Of a stretch of 64,000 bases of DNA, positions 17,749 to 26,708 are shown in pieces. The stretch's first letter is position 1. Each line of letters opens with the position of its first letter. The notes beneath the pieces are model-generated. The model was given only the letters and a program-made list of their open reading frames with translations. It was not told where the DNA came from and ran no database searches. Origin of the DNA: Chloroflexota bacterium (GTDB taxonomy: Bacteria > Chloroflexota > Chloroflexia > Chloroheliales > Chloroheliaceae); assembly GCA_028287745.1 (NCBI GenBank), contig JAQBPB010000071.1, positions 17,930-81,929 of the forward strand. Direction: 5' to 3'. A program made the translations under genes and the position numbers.

Positions 17749-18138
17749 TTAAAGTCCCAGGTAGGGCTGGTAGTAAGCGGGCTTGGGGCCAAACCAGAAA
17801 TGGTACGAGGGTAGGCCCTGCACCACCATCGCTTCCAGGCCCCCAATAAGCTGCCCATTGTAAAGCTGGTAGCTGTCCGACAAAATAATGACTGTCGGCA
17901 ACTGCTGGTAACGGGCCTTGAAGGTGGCAATGCCCTTGCGCACTACGTCTTCGAGCAGCCGCCCTTCCTGTTCAAAATGGTAGAGAAACCGGCGGCCGTC
18001 CACCACGTCCACCAGTTCCGCTTCTTCCCCGCTAATAGCCAGTTCGTCTATCGGGTCGAAGTGCGGTTTGCGTCGCCGTCCCAGGCGGTTAATTGCGCGC
18101 GCCAGCAGGCTTGATTCTCGGTTAGATATATGTTCCAT
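17749..18138 (-). CDS. Hypothetical protein
   Basis: A 129-residue frame I do not recognise. It begins with a basic stretch (LGRRRKP), continues with an acidic strand-rich part (EEAELVDVVDGRRFLYHF) and ends with aromatic residues (YHFWFGPKPAYYQPY). No membrane segment or metal motif is visible. Composition resembles neighbouring genes, and without it 740 bases would be empty, which supports it as real. The ribosome site is weak. It lies 88 bases upstream of the dipeptide epimerase on the same strand. Confidence 0.6.
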   Translation of the reverse strand: MEHISNRESSLLARAINRLGRRRKPHFDPIDELAISGEEAELVDVVDGRRFLYHFEQEGRLLEDVVRKGIATFKARYQQLPTVIILSDSYQLYNGQLIGGLEAMVVQGLPSYHFWFGPKPAYYQPYLGL

Positions 18139-18399
18139 CGCATCCGGTCTGGTTATTTTGTCTATTGGGATCAGGGTATTATAACATTTTCAGCCTGAAA
18201 TCATCGTATTTCGTCTTTTTAGAATTACATTAGACTTTAGATTTAGACAATTTCTAGCTGGAACTAATAGAAACCTGGAGTATAATAGATATATAAATTC
18301 CGCCAACTTTCGATAGTGTTACTCAATGGCTGTTAAATAAGTCGCTTATGGTTAAGCAGCATCATCGCATAAACGTATAAGCTAGAAAGAATAACTGCT

Positions 18400-20856
18400 T
18401 TGAAAACCGAAGGCACCAATCGAACTTTTAACGTCCAGGAAGAGGAACTTATCCGGCTGAGAGCGCGGGTAACTGACCTGGAACAGGTTGAAGCCGCACG
18501 CAGCCGGGCCGAAACCAGCCTGCGTCAGGCCACCGGGCGCCTTTCGGGAGTGATCGCGACCCAGGAAGAAATTGCCCGCGCCGACCTTGATTTAAACGCC
18601 ACCCTGAATTTGATAGTTCAACGGGCCGAGGAATTAACCGGGGCAGATGGTGCGGTAATCGAACTGGTCGAAGGAAACGATGTAATTTACCGGGTCGATA
18701 GCGGTTCCGCCCGGGCGCATACTTCAGGCATTCCCCAGTTCAAAGCGCTGGACGGCCTTTCGGCTTTGAGTGCGACTACCGGCCAGGTAATCATATGCGA
18801 AGACGCTGAAACCGACCCAAGAGTTAATCCGGAAGGCTGCCGGGGCTTGAGTATTAAGTCCCTGGTCGCTATCCCGGTCTATTACCAGCGCAAGGTCGTA
18901 GGCGTTCTGAAAATCTTTTCTCCTTATTCCCACGCCTTCGGGCAGCGGGAAGTAGAAACCCTTCAACTGCTGGAAGGCCAGATTGTCACCGCGCTCAGTC
19001 ACTCGGCCGAATTCGAGGCCAAGCAGGCCCTGCTGGCCGAAAGGACCGCTTCCCTGGCGGCCCTGCAAGAAAGCGAACAACGCTTTAAAAGCGCCTTTGT
19101 AAATTCGGCGATTGGAATGGCCCTGGTTACCCCGGAAAACCGCTTCTTACAGGTAAACCCGGCTTTCTGCCAGATGCTCGGCTATACCGAACAGGAACTG
19201 CTGGGCAAACTGACCGCTGACGTCACCGACCCGGCCGACCTGCCCGGTGACCTGATTAGCAGCCCGGAACTGCTAAGCCGGGAAGAACTGGTGCTGGATC
19301 TTGAAAAACGCTACTTGCACAAAAGCGGGCGAGTGGTCTGGGTCTTAATTAATGCCTCGCTTTTCCGCAACACCGAGGGCCTGCCGCTCTATTTCATTTG
19401 CCAGGTCCAGGATATTACCGCCCGCAAGCTGGCCGAAGAATCCCTGAAGCAGCTAAATTCGGAGCTTGAAAAACGTTACCAGGACCGTACCGCCCTACTC
19501 CAGAATGCCATGGAACAGGCCGAAGCTTCCCGCCGCCATTTTGCTTTCCTGGCCGAAGCCACGGCCCTGCTGGTCAGTTCCCTGGAATACCGCGACAGCC
19601 TGACCGCTTTAATTCAAATGTCGGTGCCTTACCTGGCCGACTATGCCCTGGTCGAGTTGTTAGAAGACCAGGCGCTTTTTCAGATGACCGCCTCCGACCT
19701 GGACCCTCACCAGGACCACCTTTTATACGATTTTCGCCAGTCTACCCCGGTAGACCTGAATGATGATAACCCCTTCTCCGAGGTCCTGCGCACCGGCAAA
19801 CCGCTGCTTTATTCCGAAGTGCCCGTAGACATACTGGAAGCCTATGCCGCCAGCCCGGAACAGTTGGGCCAGCTTCAGGAGGCCCGGCTCCAATCCATCC
19901 TGGTAGTGCCAATGATTGGCCGGGAAAAAGTCCTGGGGGCTTTTACTTTTCTGTTAGCAAGGCCGGGCCGCTGTTTCTCGCCCGCCGAAGTCGCCCTGGC
20001 GGAAGACCTGGCCCGCCGGGCTGCCATGGCCGTTGATAACAACCGGCTCTACCGGGAAGCCCAGGAAGCAGTCAGGGTCCAGAAAGAACTTGACTATCTA
20101 AAAGACCTGTTTGTGTCAGTGGCCGGTCACGAACTGCGGACCCCGCTCACTACTATCCGGGGGTTCTCCCAGATGCTTCAACGCAGCCTGGTACGCCAGA
20201 CCGAACCGCTGGAACCGCAAGCACACCGGGAAGCCCTGGAGAAACACCTGCATTTCCTGGATACGATTACCCGCCAGACCAACCGGATGAACGGCCTGAT
20301 TATGCAATTGCTGGACTTCTCCCGGATGCAAAACGGCCAGTTTGAGCTGACCGAAAGCGGCCCGGTCAATCTTGTAGAACTGGCCCAGCGAGTCGTTGAA
20401 CAACAAAACGCGCTTGAAACCGACCGGTCCATAAGCCTTAAGACCGGGGAAGGCCCCATTATAATCAAAGGCGACAGCGACCGGCTGGAACAGGTCTTGC
20501 ACAATTTAATCAGTAACGCCTGCAAGTACAGCCCGGAAGGTAAGCCGGTAAACGTGGAAGTGAGCATCGTCCCGCCATCCGGCGAAAACCAGCTCACCGA
20601 AGCGATAATCGTGGTAAAAGACCAGGGCCACGGCATCAGCCTGGAGGACCAGCCCCATATTTTCGACCGGTTCTACCGGGCCCGCAACCGGGAAACCGCC
20701 AGGACCGGCGGGCTTGGCCTGGGTCTTTTCATCAGTCACGAAATTGTCGGGCAGCACCAGGGCCGGATGTGGCTGGAGAGCCAGCCGGGACTGGGCAGTA
20801 CTTTCTATATCGCTCTGCCCCTGGCAAGCTCGGGACAAATACCGGTCTTAACTTAA
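18400..20856 (+). CDS. Soluble sensor histidine kinase (GAF-PAS-GAF-HisKA-HATPase)
   Basis: An 818-residue cytoplasmic kinase without membrane segments. Order: short coiled coil (10-50), GAF (about 55-205), PAS with PAC (about 222-350), second GAF (about 385-555), dimerisation/phosphoacceptor domain with His577 in GHELRTPL, and HATPase. The latter shows the N-box NLISNACKYSP, G1 DQGHGIS, F-box IFDRFYR and G2 GLGLGLFIS. It senses a cytosolic small molecule, redox or light cue and phosphorylates an unknown regulator; none is adjacent. TTG is the only start that keeps the full N-terminus. A TATAAT at 18281-18286 may be its -10 box. Confidence 0.88.
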   Translation: MKTEGTNRTFNVQEEELIRLRARVTDLEQVEAARSRAETSLRQATGRLSGVIATQEEIARADLDLNATLNLIVQRAEELTGADGAVIELVEGNDVIYRVDSGSARAHTSGIPQFKALDGLSALSATTGQVIICEDAETDPRVNPEGCRGLSIKSLVAIPVYYQRKVVGVLKIFSPYSHAFGQREVETLQLLEGQIVTALSHSAEFEAKQALLAERTASLAALQESEQRFKSAFVNSAIGMALVTPENRFLQVNPAFCQMLGYTEQELLGKLTADVTDPADLPGDLISSPELLSREELVLDLEKRYLHKSGRVVWVLINASLFRNTEGLPLYFICQVQDITARKLAEESLKQLNSELEKRYQDRTALLQNAMEQAEASRRHFAFLAEATALLVSSLEYRDSLTALIQMSVPYLADYALVELLEDQALFQMTASDLDPHQDHLLYDFRQSTPVDLNDDNPFSEVLRTGKPLLYSEVPVDILEAYAASPEQLGQLQEARLQSILVVPMIGREKVLGAFTFLLARPGRCFSPAEVALAEDLARRAAMAVDNNRLYREAQEAVRVQKELDYLKDLFVSVAGHELRTPLTTIRGFSQMLQRSLVRQTEPLEPQAHREALEKHLHFLDTITRQTNRMNGLIMQLLDFSRMQNGQFELTESGPVNLVELAQRVVEQQNALETDRSISLKTGEGPIIIKGDSDRLEQVLHNLISNACKYSPEGKPVNVEVSIVPPSGENQLTEAIIVVKDQGHGISLEDQPHIFDRFYRARNRETARTGGLGLGLFISHEIVGQHQGRMWLESQPGLGSTFYIALPLASSGQIPVLT

Positions 20857-20877
20857 TGTTGGGTAGAAGCCGGGCGC

Positions 20878-22041
20878 TCAAGCGCGCCCGACCCACCACA
20901 GTTTGATTAAACTATTGCCCAGGCCGGTAACCAGGGTGTTCCCATCCGGCGAAAAAGTGACCCAGGCCGTCGACGATTTTGGCTTAATAGTCAGAAGCGG
21001 CTTACCGGATGGCATCTCCCACAGCCGGGCCGTTTCGTCTTCCGCGCCACTTGCCAGCATTCGGCCGTCCGGACTGAAGGCCACCGAACGAACTTCCTCA
21101 CCATGCCCGGTTAAATTCAATAGCTGCTTGCCGGTCCCTACCGACCAGACCCGGACCGTCCCATCTTTCGAGCCGCTGGCGACCAGCTGGCTGTCCGGGC
21201 TAAAGTTGGCCGGTAAGACCCAGTTGGTGTGGCCGCGCATGATAGCGGTATTCTCGCCGGTCGCGGCTGACCAGAGCCGGACCGTGAAATCCAGCGAACC
21301 GCTGGCTAACCATTTACCATCAGGACTCCAGGCGACACTCTCCACCCAGTTACTATGACCGGTCAAAGTCTTTAAGGACTGGCCGCTTTTTACCGACCAC
21401 AGGCGCAAGTTGGCATCTTTTGAACCACTCGCCAGGGTCTGGCCGTCCGGGCTAAAGGCCAACCCGGCAACTTCGTCGGTATGGCCGCGCAAGACCCGGA
21501 TTTCGGTGCCTTCGGGTAATTTCCAAAGCTTGATGGTTTTATCGGTCGAACCGCTAGCCAGGGTCGTACCATCCGGGCTAAACGCGACCGCCCGGACTTC
21601 CCCGGCGTGGCCCTTTAACGTCTTCAGGGACTGCCGAGTGGCAAAATCCCACAAAATAACGGTCTTATCGGCCGAAGCGGAAGCCAGTATTTTACCATCG
21701 GGGCTTAAAACGGCCTGCCATAGGCCGCCGCTGTGGCCGCTTAAAGTAGCCAGTTCCTGCCCGAAAGTATAAGACGGTCGGGGCGTGGTGGTCGGGGCCG
21801 GGGTAGCCGTAGGCCGTACAGGCGTGGCGGTCGGGACTGCTGTAGCCGTAGGAACCGGGGTCGGGCTGGCTGTGGCCGGGACAGCGGTAACCGTAGCGCC
21901 CGGGGGCGGGCTGGGAGTAGCGGTAAGCGGCGCAACAGTAGCGGTGGGGTTGGTAATGGCAGGCGAGGCGGCGGGCGTTTCCCCGCAACCTAACAAAACC
22001 AGACTTAACATAGCGAAAACCGGTAAGGCCAGGCGCTTCAA
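20878..22041 (-). CDS. WD40-repeat lipoprotein
   Basis: A 387-residue exported protein. The signal peptide ends in lipobox LLGC, so Cys19 would be lipidated. About 70 Pro/Thr/Ala-rich residues form a flexible stalk. Seven WD40 repeats follow, each with a GH-type start, an AFSPDG segment and a terminal LW pair, closing one seven-bladed propeller; a protein-binding scaffold outside the membrane. TTG start with AGAGGGG upstream. Ends 21 bases from the convergent sensor kinase. Partner unknown. Confidence 0.88.
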   Translation of the reverse strand: MKRLALPVFAMLSLVLLGCGETPAASPAITNPTATVAPLTATPSPPPGATVTAVPATASPTPVPTATAVPTATPVRPTATPAPTTTPRPSYTFGQELATLSGHSGGLWQAVLSPDGKILASASADKTVILWDFATRQSLKTLKGHAGEVRAVAFSPDGTTLASGSTDKTIKLWKLPEGTEIRVLRGHTDEVAGLAFSPDGQTLASGSKDANLRLWSVKSGQSLKTLTGHSNWVESVAWSPDGKWLASGSLDFTVRLWSAATGENTAIMRGHTNWVLPANFSPDSQLVASGSKDGTVRVWSVGTGKQLLNLTGHGEEVRSVAFSPDGRMLASGAEDETARLWEMPSGKPLLTIKPKSSTAWVTFSPDGNTLVTGLGNSLIKLWWVGRA

Positions 22042-22212
22042 AATTTCCCCTCTTTTTCTTATTTGACTATCTGCGAAAACTTGAACCTAATAATAAAGCT
22101 AAGGAAAGTAAGTGGCAAACAAGGTGTTTCCCTGAAAATGTTCAAACCGCCGGGTTGCATGCCTATTTAACTCCTGCTATAATTGCTATGCAAATTTTTA
22201 CAGGAGATATTA

Positions 22213-22818
22213 ATGAATCAGAACCCGTTAGATTTTGGCTACGTTTTTAGCACCCCGGATGAAATCTGGGGGCCGTACTCAACCATCTTTTTTATCGTCT
22301 TTACGCTTGGGACGATAATCTCAAACTTTGTCTTTTTTTACTTCAAGTATCGGTTTAAAAACAACCTGTTAACCTATACTCTGGTAAACCGGGCTTCCCG
22401 TAATGCGTCGATTGCCTTTTCTTTAGGCTTTTTCTTTTTCCTTAGCCGCATTGCAAAGTTGCAACCTTTCAACGCCCGGGTTTTCCTGGACGTGGCCTTG
22501 CTGCTACTGGTATACTACACCATTCGCGGTGTCCTTTACATGCTCAAGACTTACCCCAAGGCGAAAGCCGAATGGCAAACTCAACAGGCGCGTCAGGTCC
22601 GCAAAACCGAACCTCGCGCTACTGTCGGCGCGGGTGCGCCGATCCGTCCGGCTACCCCGGCTAAAGTTGCTACGACCGCTTCGGTCGCCCGCGGCTCCGT
22701 TGATACAAGCACTATCCAGGCGGGCACCACTTCCGCCGAACCTACAGCTGCCGAAATACGCCAGGGCCTTTCGGAACGCGCCCTGAAACGGCGCGAACGC
22801 AAGCGTAACAAGCGTTAA
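22213..22818 (+). CDS. Small membrane protein of unknown function
   Basis: A 201-residue protein with three probable membrane helices in the first half (about 22-45, 63-85 and 91-110) and a Lys/Arg/Ala/Thr-rich cytosolic tail ending in RALKRRERKRNKR. No family recognised. I chose the ATG at 22213, with AGGAG six bases upstream, over an upstream ATG at 22183 that lacks a site. It is monocistronic and followed by a strong terminator. The basic tail might contact RNA or phospholipid; that is a guess. Confidence 0.75.
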   Translation: MNQNPLDFGYVFSTPDEIWGPYSTIFFIVFTLGTIISNFVFFYFKYRFKNNLLTYTLVNRASRNASIAFSLGFFFFLSRIAKLQPFNARVFLDVALLLLVYYTIRGVLYMLKTYPKAKAEWQTQQARQVRKTEPRATVGAGAPIRPATPAKVATTASVARGSVDTSTIQAGTTSAEPTAAEIRQGLSERALKRRERKRNKR

Positions 22819-22846
22819 CACTCAAAAAGCGTAAAATTTGCTAAAG

Positions 22847-22870
22847 AGCAGGCCCGGTGCCTGCTTTTTT
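22847..22870 (+). terminator. Rho-independent terminator
   Basis: A seven-bp AGCAGGC / GCCTGCT stem (22847-22853 with 22859-22865), five-base loop and T-run to 22870. It overlaps the last codon of the convergent zinc-ribbon gene. Confidence 0.8.
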
Positions 22871-23126
22871 AATACCGCAAATCCGGCGGGCCGGCCATCT
22901 CCATAAACTGCCCGGTTTCAGCTTTGCTAAGTCTGGTTTCGAGACCGCAGTAGCTACAGGTCAGGATACGTTCCCGGCGCAGCGGGACCAGCGGCACAAA
23001 AAAGAGCGTGCCCCACTCGGTCCGTTCCTGCAAGTCGTGCGGGTGGTGACCCAGGCAGCGCCGGCAGGTGTGCAACCCGGCCCACAACCGCTTTATGATT
23101 GTTTTCCAGCCAATTAACCAGATCAT
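22869..23126 (-). CDS. Zinc-ribbon protein
   Basis: An 85-residue protein with two Cys pairs, CRRC (near 21-24) and CSYC (near 57-60), separated by FFVPLVPL. This is the layout of the small zinc-ribbon family whose members read x-K-T-x-x-K ... C-x-x-C ... LFFIPLFP ... C-x-x-C. Function unknown. No clear ribosome site precedes the ATG; a perfect 19-bp hairpin ends ten bases upstream of it. It is the last gene of the minus-strand group that starts with the DtxR-type regulator. Confidence 0.75.
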   Translation of the reverse strand: MIWLIGWKTIIKRLWAGLHTCRRCLGHHPHDLQERTEWGTLFFVPLVPLRRERILTCSYCGLETRLSKAETGQFMEMAGPPDLRY

Positions 23127-23135
23127 AATACTCAG

Positions 23136-23177
23136 ATGGGGGATTGTGTTCTTTTAGTAAAGAACACAATCCCCCAT
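23136..23177. repeat. Perfect 19-bp inverted repeat with 4-base loop
   Basis: 23136-23154 and 23159-23177 are exact inverted copies around a TAGT loop. It sits 33 bases after the dehydratase stop and ten bases before the zinc-ribbon ATG (minus strand). No T-tract follows on either strand, so it is not a classical terminator. It may be an mRNA-stabilising or start-masking hairpin, or a protein site. Confidence 0.9.
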
Positions 23178-23209
23178 AATTTTACCAACCAAAAATTTTA
23201 AGTTTTACC

Positions 23210-24187
23210 TTAATCCAGAACCATCCCCGGCTCGGTCAGGATTTGAGTCAGGACTTGCGGCTCGACATTCCCGCCGCTGATGATTGCAACAGTGAACTGC
23301 GCTTCGGGCAACTCGTGACGGTGGAACAGGTAACCCGCAAAGGTAACCGCCCCGCTTGGCTCGGGTACCAGGTGCGCCCCAAAGACCATCCGCCGGACCG
23401 CTTCTTTAATTTCGTCCTCGCTGACCGTCACAATATCATCCACGAAGTTCTGGATATGGGCGAAAGTAATATCGCCCAGGTGCTGCGCCCGCAAACCGTC
23501 GGCAATGGTCTGCCCGGTCTGCTCGGGTGGGAATTCCACCAGCGTACCGGCCCGAAAGCTGGCATGGGCGTCCCCGGCTACGGCCGGTTCAATCCCGATG
23601 ACGCGCACGCGCGGATTGCTGAGCTTGATAGCGGCGGCTACCCCGCTGATAAGCCCGCCGCCGCCAATCGGCACCAGAACCGTGTTCACCTGCGGCAGGT
23701 CTTCCAGGATTTCAAGCCCGACCGTACCCTGTCCGGCAATTAGCGTTTCGTCGTTGTAAGGCGGGACCATTATATAGCCGTGTTCGGCGGCCAGTTCTTC
23801 CGCCTTGATGCGGCGTTCCTCGCCACCGTTACCGACCTGGACGATATTGGCGCCAAGAGCGCGGGTGTTGTCCAGTTTTACCCTGGGAGCGTTGCCCGGC
23901 ATAACGATAGTAGCCCGCACGCCCAGTTCACGGGCAGCGTAGGCCACGCCCTGGGCATGGTTGCCGCTGGAATAGGAGATTACACCGCGCTGCTTTTCTT
24001 CAGCGGTCAGGGCGGCGATTTTGTTATAAGCTCCCCGGATTTTAAACGCCCCAATCGGTTGGAAATTCTCCGGCTTGAAATAAAGCAGCCGGTCATCTTC
24101 CGATTGAGCATACGGTATAAGCTGGGTGCGTACGGCGACCCCGGCTATCCGGCGTTGCGCCAGTTTAATATCGTCTAAACTTACCAA
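23210..24187 (-). CDS. Threonine/serine dehydratase-type PLP enzyme
   Basis: A 325-residue fold-type II PLP enzyme that deaminates threonine or serine to 2-oxobutyrate or pyruvate. Lys49 in FKIRGAYN would hold PLP; SSGNHAQG binds the substrate carboxylate and GGGGLISG the PLP phosphate. No ACT domain follows, so it is a catabolic (TdcB-like) dehydratase or serine racemase relative, not feedback-regulated IlvA. TTG start with AAAGG inside the end of the upstream peptidase gene, four bases away: tight operon. Substrate preference cannot be settled. Confidence 0.87.
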   Translation of the reverse strand: MVSLDDIKLAQRRIAGVAVRTQLIPYAQSEDDRLLYFKPENFQPIGAFKIRGAYNKIAALTAEEKQRGVISYSSGNHAQGVAYAARELGVRATIVMPGNAPRVKLDNTRALGANIVQVGNGGEERRIKAEELAAEHGYIMVPPYNDETLIAGQGTVGLEILEDLPQVNTVLVPIGGGGLISGVAAAIKLSNPRVRVIGIEPAVAGDAHASFRAGTLVEFPPEQTGQTIADGLRAQHLGDITFAHIQNFVDDIVTVSEDEIKEAVRRMVFGAHLVPEPSGAVTFAGYLFHRHELPEAQFTVAIISGGNVEPQVLTQILTEPGMVLD

Positions 24188-24191
24188 AGAT

Positions 24192-25343
24192 TTATACCTT
24201 TACCAGGCCGTTAAGCCGGACAATTTCCAGGACTATACTGGCCGATTTATTGAGGTCGCGCAGGTCAAGCCACTCGTTGACGGTATGAATGGCCCGCATC
24301 CCGGTACCCAGGTTAGCGCACTCCAGGCCCTTTTTATTCAGGGCATTGGCGTCACAACCGCCCATCATGGACAGGGTTTCGACTTTATGATGCAGGTTGC
24401 GGGCGGCCTCAAGCACCAGTTTCACAATCGTGCTGTCGGCGCTCACATTCATCTGGTCGTACTCGCGGTGTATCTCAGTCTCAACCCGGGCGGTCTTTTT
24501 CACGCCGTCAATCGATACTTCATATTTCGCGGCCGCCTCGCGGAAGCACTCGTCCATGTGGCGGGTCTGGGCGTCCAGTTTATCCAGCTTCAGGCTGCGG
24601 GCTTCGGCGGTAATAGTGACCCGGTTAGGCACCACATTATCCGGCCCGCCGCCATGAATCGAGCCGATATTGGCGACCGTTTCGCCATCCACCCGGCCCA
24701 GTGTCATTTTAGCGATAGCCTCTCCGGCGATCTTTATGGCGCTGATTCCCTGCTCAGGGGCCATCGCGGCGTGGGCTTCCAGGCCGTAAACGGTCCATTT
24801 CATTTTGTCCGAGGCGGGCGCCTGGGTGAAAAGAAAGCCAATATCGTCGCTGTCCAGGACCAGGCCGTATTTGGACTTTAATTTGGTAATATCCAGGTAT
24901 TTGGCACCCAACAGGCCAACTTCTTCACATATAGTGAAAACAGCTTCGATACCGCCGTGCGGCAGGTTTTGCTCGGTCATGACCTGGCAAACCTCGGCGA
25001 TAATCGCGCAGCCGCTTTTATCGTCACCACCCAGGACGGTCTTGCCGTTGCTGCGGATAATATTGCCATCCAGAATCGGGCTGACACCCTTGCCCGGCAC
25101 CACAGTATCCATATGAGCAGCCAGGAAAATAGGCGGCGCGTCAGGCGAAGTGGCCGGGAATCGGCAAATCACGTTCCCGGTATTTCCGCCGACAGCCTCA
25201 CCGGCCCCATCGATTTCCACCTGGGCACCCATCGCTTCCATTACCCTTTTAAGGTGCTGGGCAACCTCGCGCTCTTCCCGGGACTCGCTATCAATACTAC
25301 AAAGTGCCAACAAAAGGTCACGCAACCGCGTCTCGTTAATCAT
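24192..25343 (-). CDS. M20-family metallopeptidase (peptidase T-like)
   Basis: A 383-residue di-zinc aminopeptidase or tripeptidase. Zinc-site motifs in order: AAHMDTV (His and Asp), GGDDKSG (bridging Asp), ICEEVG (catalytic Glu and ligand), LDSDD, and MMGGCDAN near the end. A dimerisation domain interrupts the catalytic domain in the middle, as in peptidase T. AAGGAAAG precedes the ATG. It lies 37 bases after the metal-dependent regulator and four before the dehydratase, suggesting peptide breakdown feeding amino-acid catabolism. Confidence 0.87.
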   Translation of the reverse strand: MINETRLRDLLLALCSIDSESREEREVAQHLKRVMEAMGAQVEIDGAGEAVGGNTGNVICRFPATSPDAPPIFLAAHMDTVVPGKGVSPILDGNIIRSNGKTVLGGDDKSGCAIIAEVCQVMTEQNLPHGGIEAVFTICEEVGLLGAKYLDITKLKSKYGLVLDSDDIGFLFTQAPASDKMKWTVYGLEAHAAMAPEQGISAIKIAGEAIAKMTLGRVDGETVANIGSIHGGGPDNVVPNRVTITAEARSLKLDKLDAQTRHMDECFREAAAKYEVSIDGVKKTARVETEIHREYDQMNVSADSTIVKLVLEAARNLHHKVETLSMMGGCDANALNKKGLECANLGTGMRAIHTVNEWLDLRDLNKSASIVLEIVRLNGLVKV

Positions 25344-25380
25344 GGCTTTCCTTATCGGTTATTGGTGATGGCGTTTAAAT

Positions 25381-26097
25381 TTAGGCCGGAATAACATAAA
25401 TGCGCTGGGCTGTCTTGGTACCAAGTGTTACCTCACGCCCTTCCGAGTTAATCATTATCAGGTTTTCTTCAAAAGGAGAAACCCCTTTGATATGCAGGGC
25501 GGTTCCCGGAATAAGATTATTTTCTTCCAGGTATTGCAGCAGGCCCGGCTCATGTTCGGCTTCCTCGCTGATGTAGGAAATGCGGACATCGGTGCCAAAT
25601 TCGGCCTGGCGTAGGGGACGTACCCCCGGGTCAACAATAGCCCCACTCCCGGGGATAGGATTGCCGTGCGGGCAGGTCTGGGGATTGCCCAGGAAGGCGG
25701 TCAGCGCTTTTTCAACTTTAGGCGAAATAGCATGTTCCAGTTCGCAGGCTTCATCGTGGGCATCGGCCCAGGAAAGACCCAGCACATCCACCAGCAGGCG
25801 TTCAGCCAGGCGGTGGCGGCGGCTGAGTGAGATGGCAATCTCGCGGCCTTCATTGGTCAGGCTGATACCTTTAGTCTTTTCATCGACAACGACTAAATTT
25901 TCTTTTTTAAGCCTGTCGATAGCTCCGACAACCGTGGCCGGTTTGACGTTCATCCGCTCAGCTAAGCGCGCCCCAATTGCCGGGCGGCCCTCGGCAGTCA
26001 TGTTTAAGATAGACTCAAGATATTCTTCAAAAAGAGGCGAAACCTTATCGGCTTCTTTAGGTTCGTGATTATGGTGATCTAAACCTTTGCTTGGCAT
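25381..26097 (-). CDS. Iron-dependent repressor, DtxR/IdeR family
   Basis: A 238-residue metal-responsive repressor. A winged helix (about 24-82) holds recognition helix VKPATVVGAIDRL. The dimerisation domain carries likely metal ligands His95, Glu99, Cys118, Glu121 and His122. Cys in the DEAC position is typical of iron-sensing DtxR/IdeR, whereas manganese MntR has an acidic residue there. The C-terminal ~75 residues are a FeoA/SH3-like domain. The N-terminus has an extra His-rich DHHNH stretch. A TTG at 26115 is in frame, but ATG 26097 has AAAGG at good distance. First gene of a group running to 22869. Confidence 0.87.
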   Translation of the reverse strand: MPSKGLDHHNHEPKEADKVSPLFEEYLESILNMTAEGRPAIGARLAERMNVKPATVVGAIDRLKKENLVVVDEKTKGISLTNEGREIAISLSRRHRLAERLLVDVLGLSWADAHDEACELEHAISPKVEKALTAFLGNPQTCPHGNPIPGSGAIVDPGVRPLRQAEFGTDVRISYISEEAEHEPGLLQYLEENNLIPGTALHIKGVSPFEENLIMINSEGREVTLGTKTAQRIYVIPA

Positions 26098-26186
26098 AAC
26101 CTTGCCTTTCGTCAAACTACTATTGGCAGGGCGCGTTTACCACCAGGAAAGGCCCAACAGCCCTGAAACATTTTCCAACCCTCAAA

Positions 26187-26222
26187 TAAAAAAAGGCTCG
26201 CTATATTTTACCACCTGAGCCT
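26187..26222 (-). terminator. Rho-independent terminator
   Basis: On the minus strand AGGCTC and GAGCCT (26222-26217 with 26199-26194) form a stem followed by a run of seven T. It lies 90 bases before the DtxR-type gene and would stop read-through from the 26709-28844 genes. Confidence 0.6.
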
Positions 26223-26485
26223 GTTTTTAGGAAGCCACAACCCTGACTGGTATAGTCAGGTTGACCTTGAGTGGTTAACTAGCGGGAACCATTTTACTAT
26301 TTTTCAGGTACCTGAAATCACGGCCATAAGCCAGGATGACCACCGCCGGAACTCTCAAGGTATGACAGCCACAGATATGGCAGCAGAACTGCAACCGGCA
26401 CAACTTTCAACCAGGCGTCTTCTGTATTGGGTTAAGTAAGAACTACCACACTTTAGTTTACAAAAAGAGATTGCCAGCTTACCAG

Positions 26486-26631
26486 GTCATCCTGAGCCAA
26501 AGCGAAGGATCTCAGCCCTGTGGGCTAACCTAAAGAGAATAATTTGCCCGAATTACACCCTTCCTTGAACCAATTGCCGTTTGGGTGATATTCGCCAATG
26601 GCGCGAGATTCTTCTCTGCGCTCAGAATGAC
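26486..26631. repeat. MITE-like element with imperfect terminal inverted repeats
   Basis: The left end (26486-26513) starts GTCATCCTGAGC and ends GAAGGATCTC. The right end (26605-26631) is its imperfect inverse, ending GCTCAGAATGAC. The ends resemble the GTCATTCTGAG...GAATCTC type of dispersed repeat I know from several bacterial phyla. The core between the ends is non-coding. Confidence 0.65.
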
Positions 26632-26708
26632 AGGCTTAAAAATTGCCTTTCCTGGAAGACGGATAAAGTGCCAAATCTTGTTTAATAGGGTAGTAGTGCA
26701 ACCAACCC

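Larger units (their letters stand above)
26098..26708. other. Non-coding region with terminator and inverted-repeat element
   Basis: About 610 bases with no credible gene. From left to right: a minus-strand terminator (26187-26222), a short inverted repeat CCTGACT / AGTCAGG (26242-26248 with 26254-26260) that might be an operator, and the interspersed-type element at 26486-26631. Confidence 0.6.

Noticed and set aside
20871..20890. Terminator between sensor kinase and WD40 gene
   Set aside because: CGGGCGC / GCGCCCG can pair but there is no T-run and it overlaps the WD40 stop.
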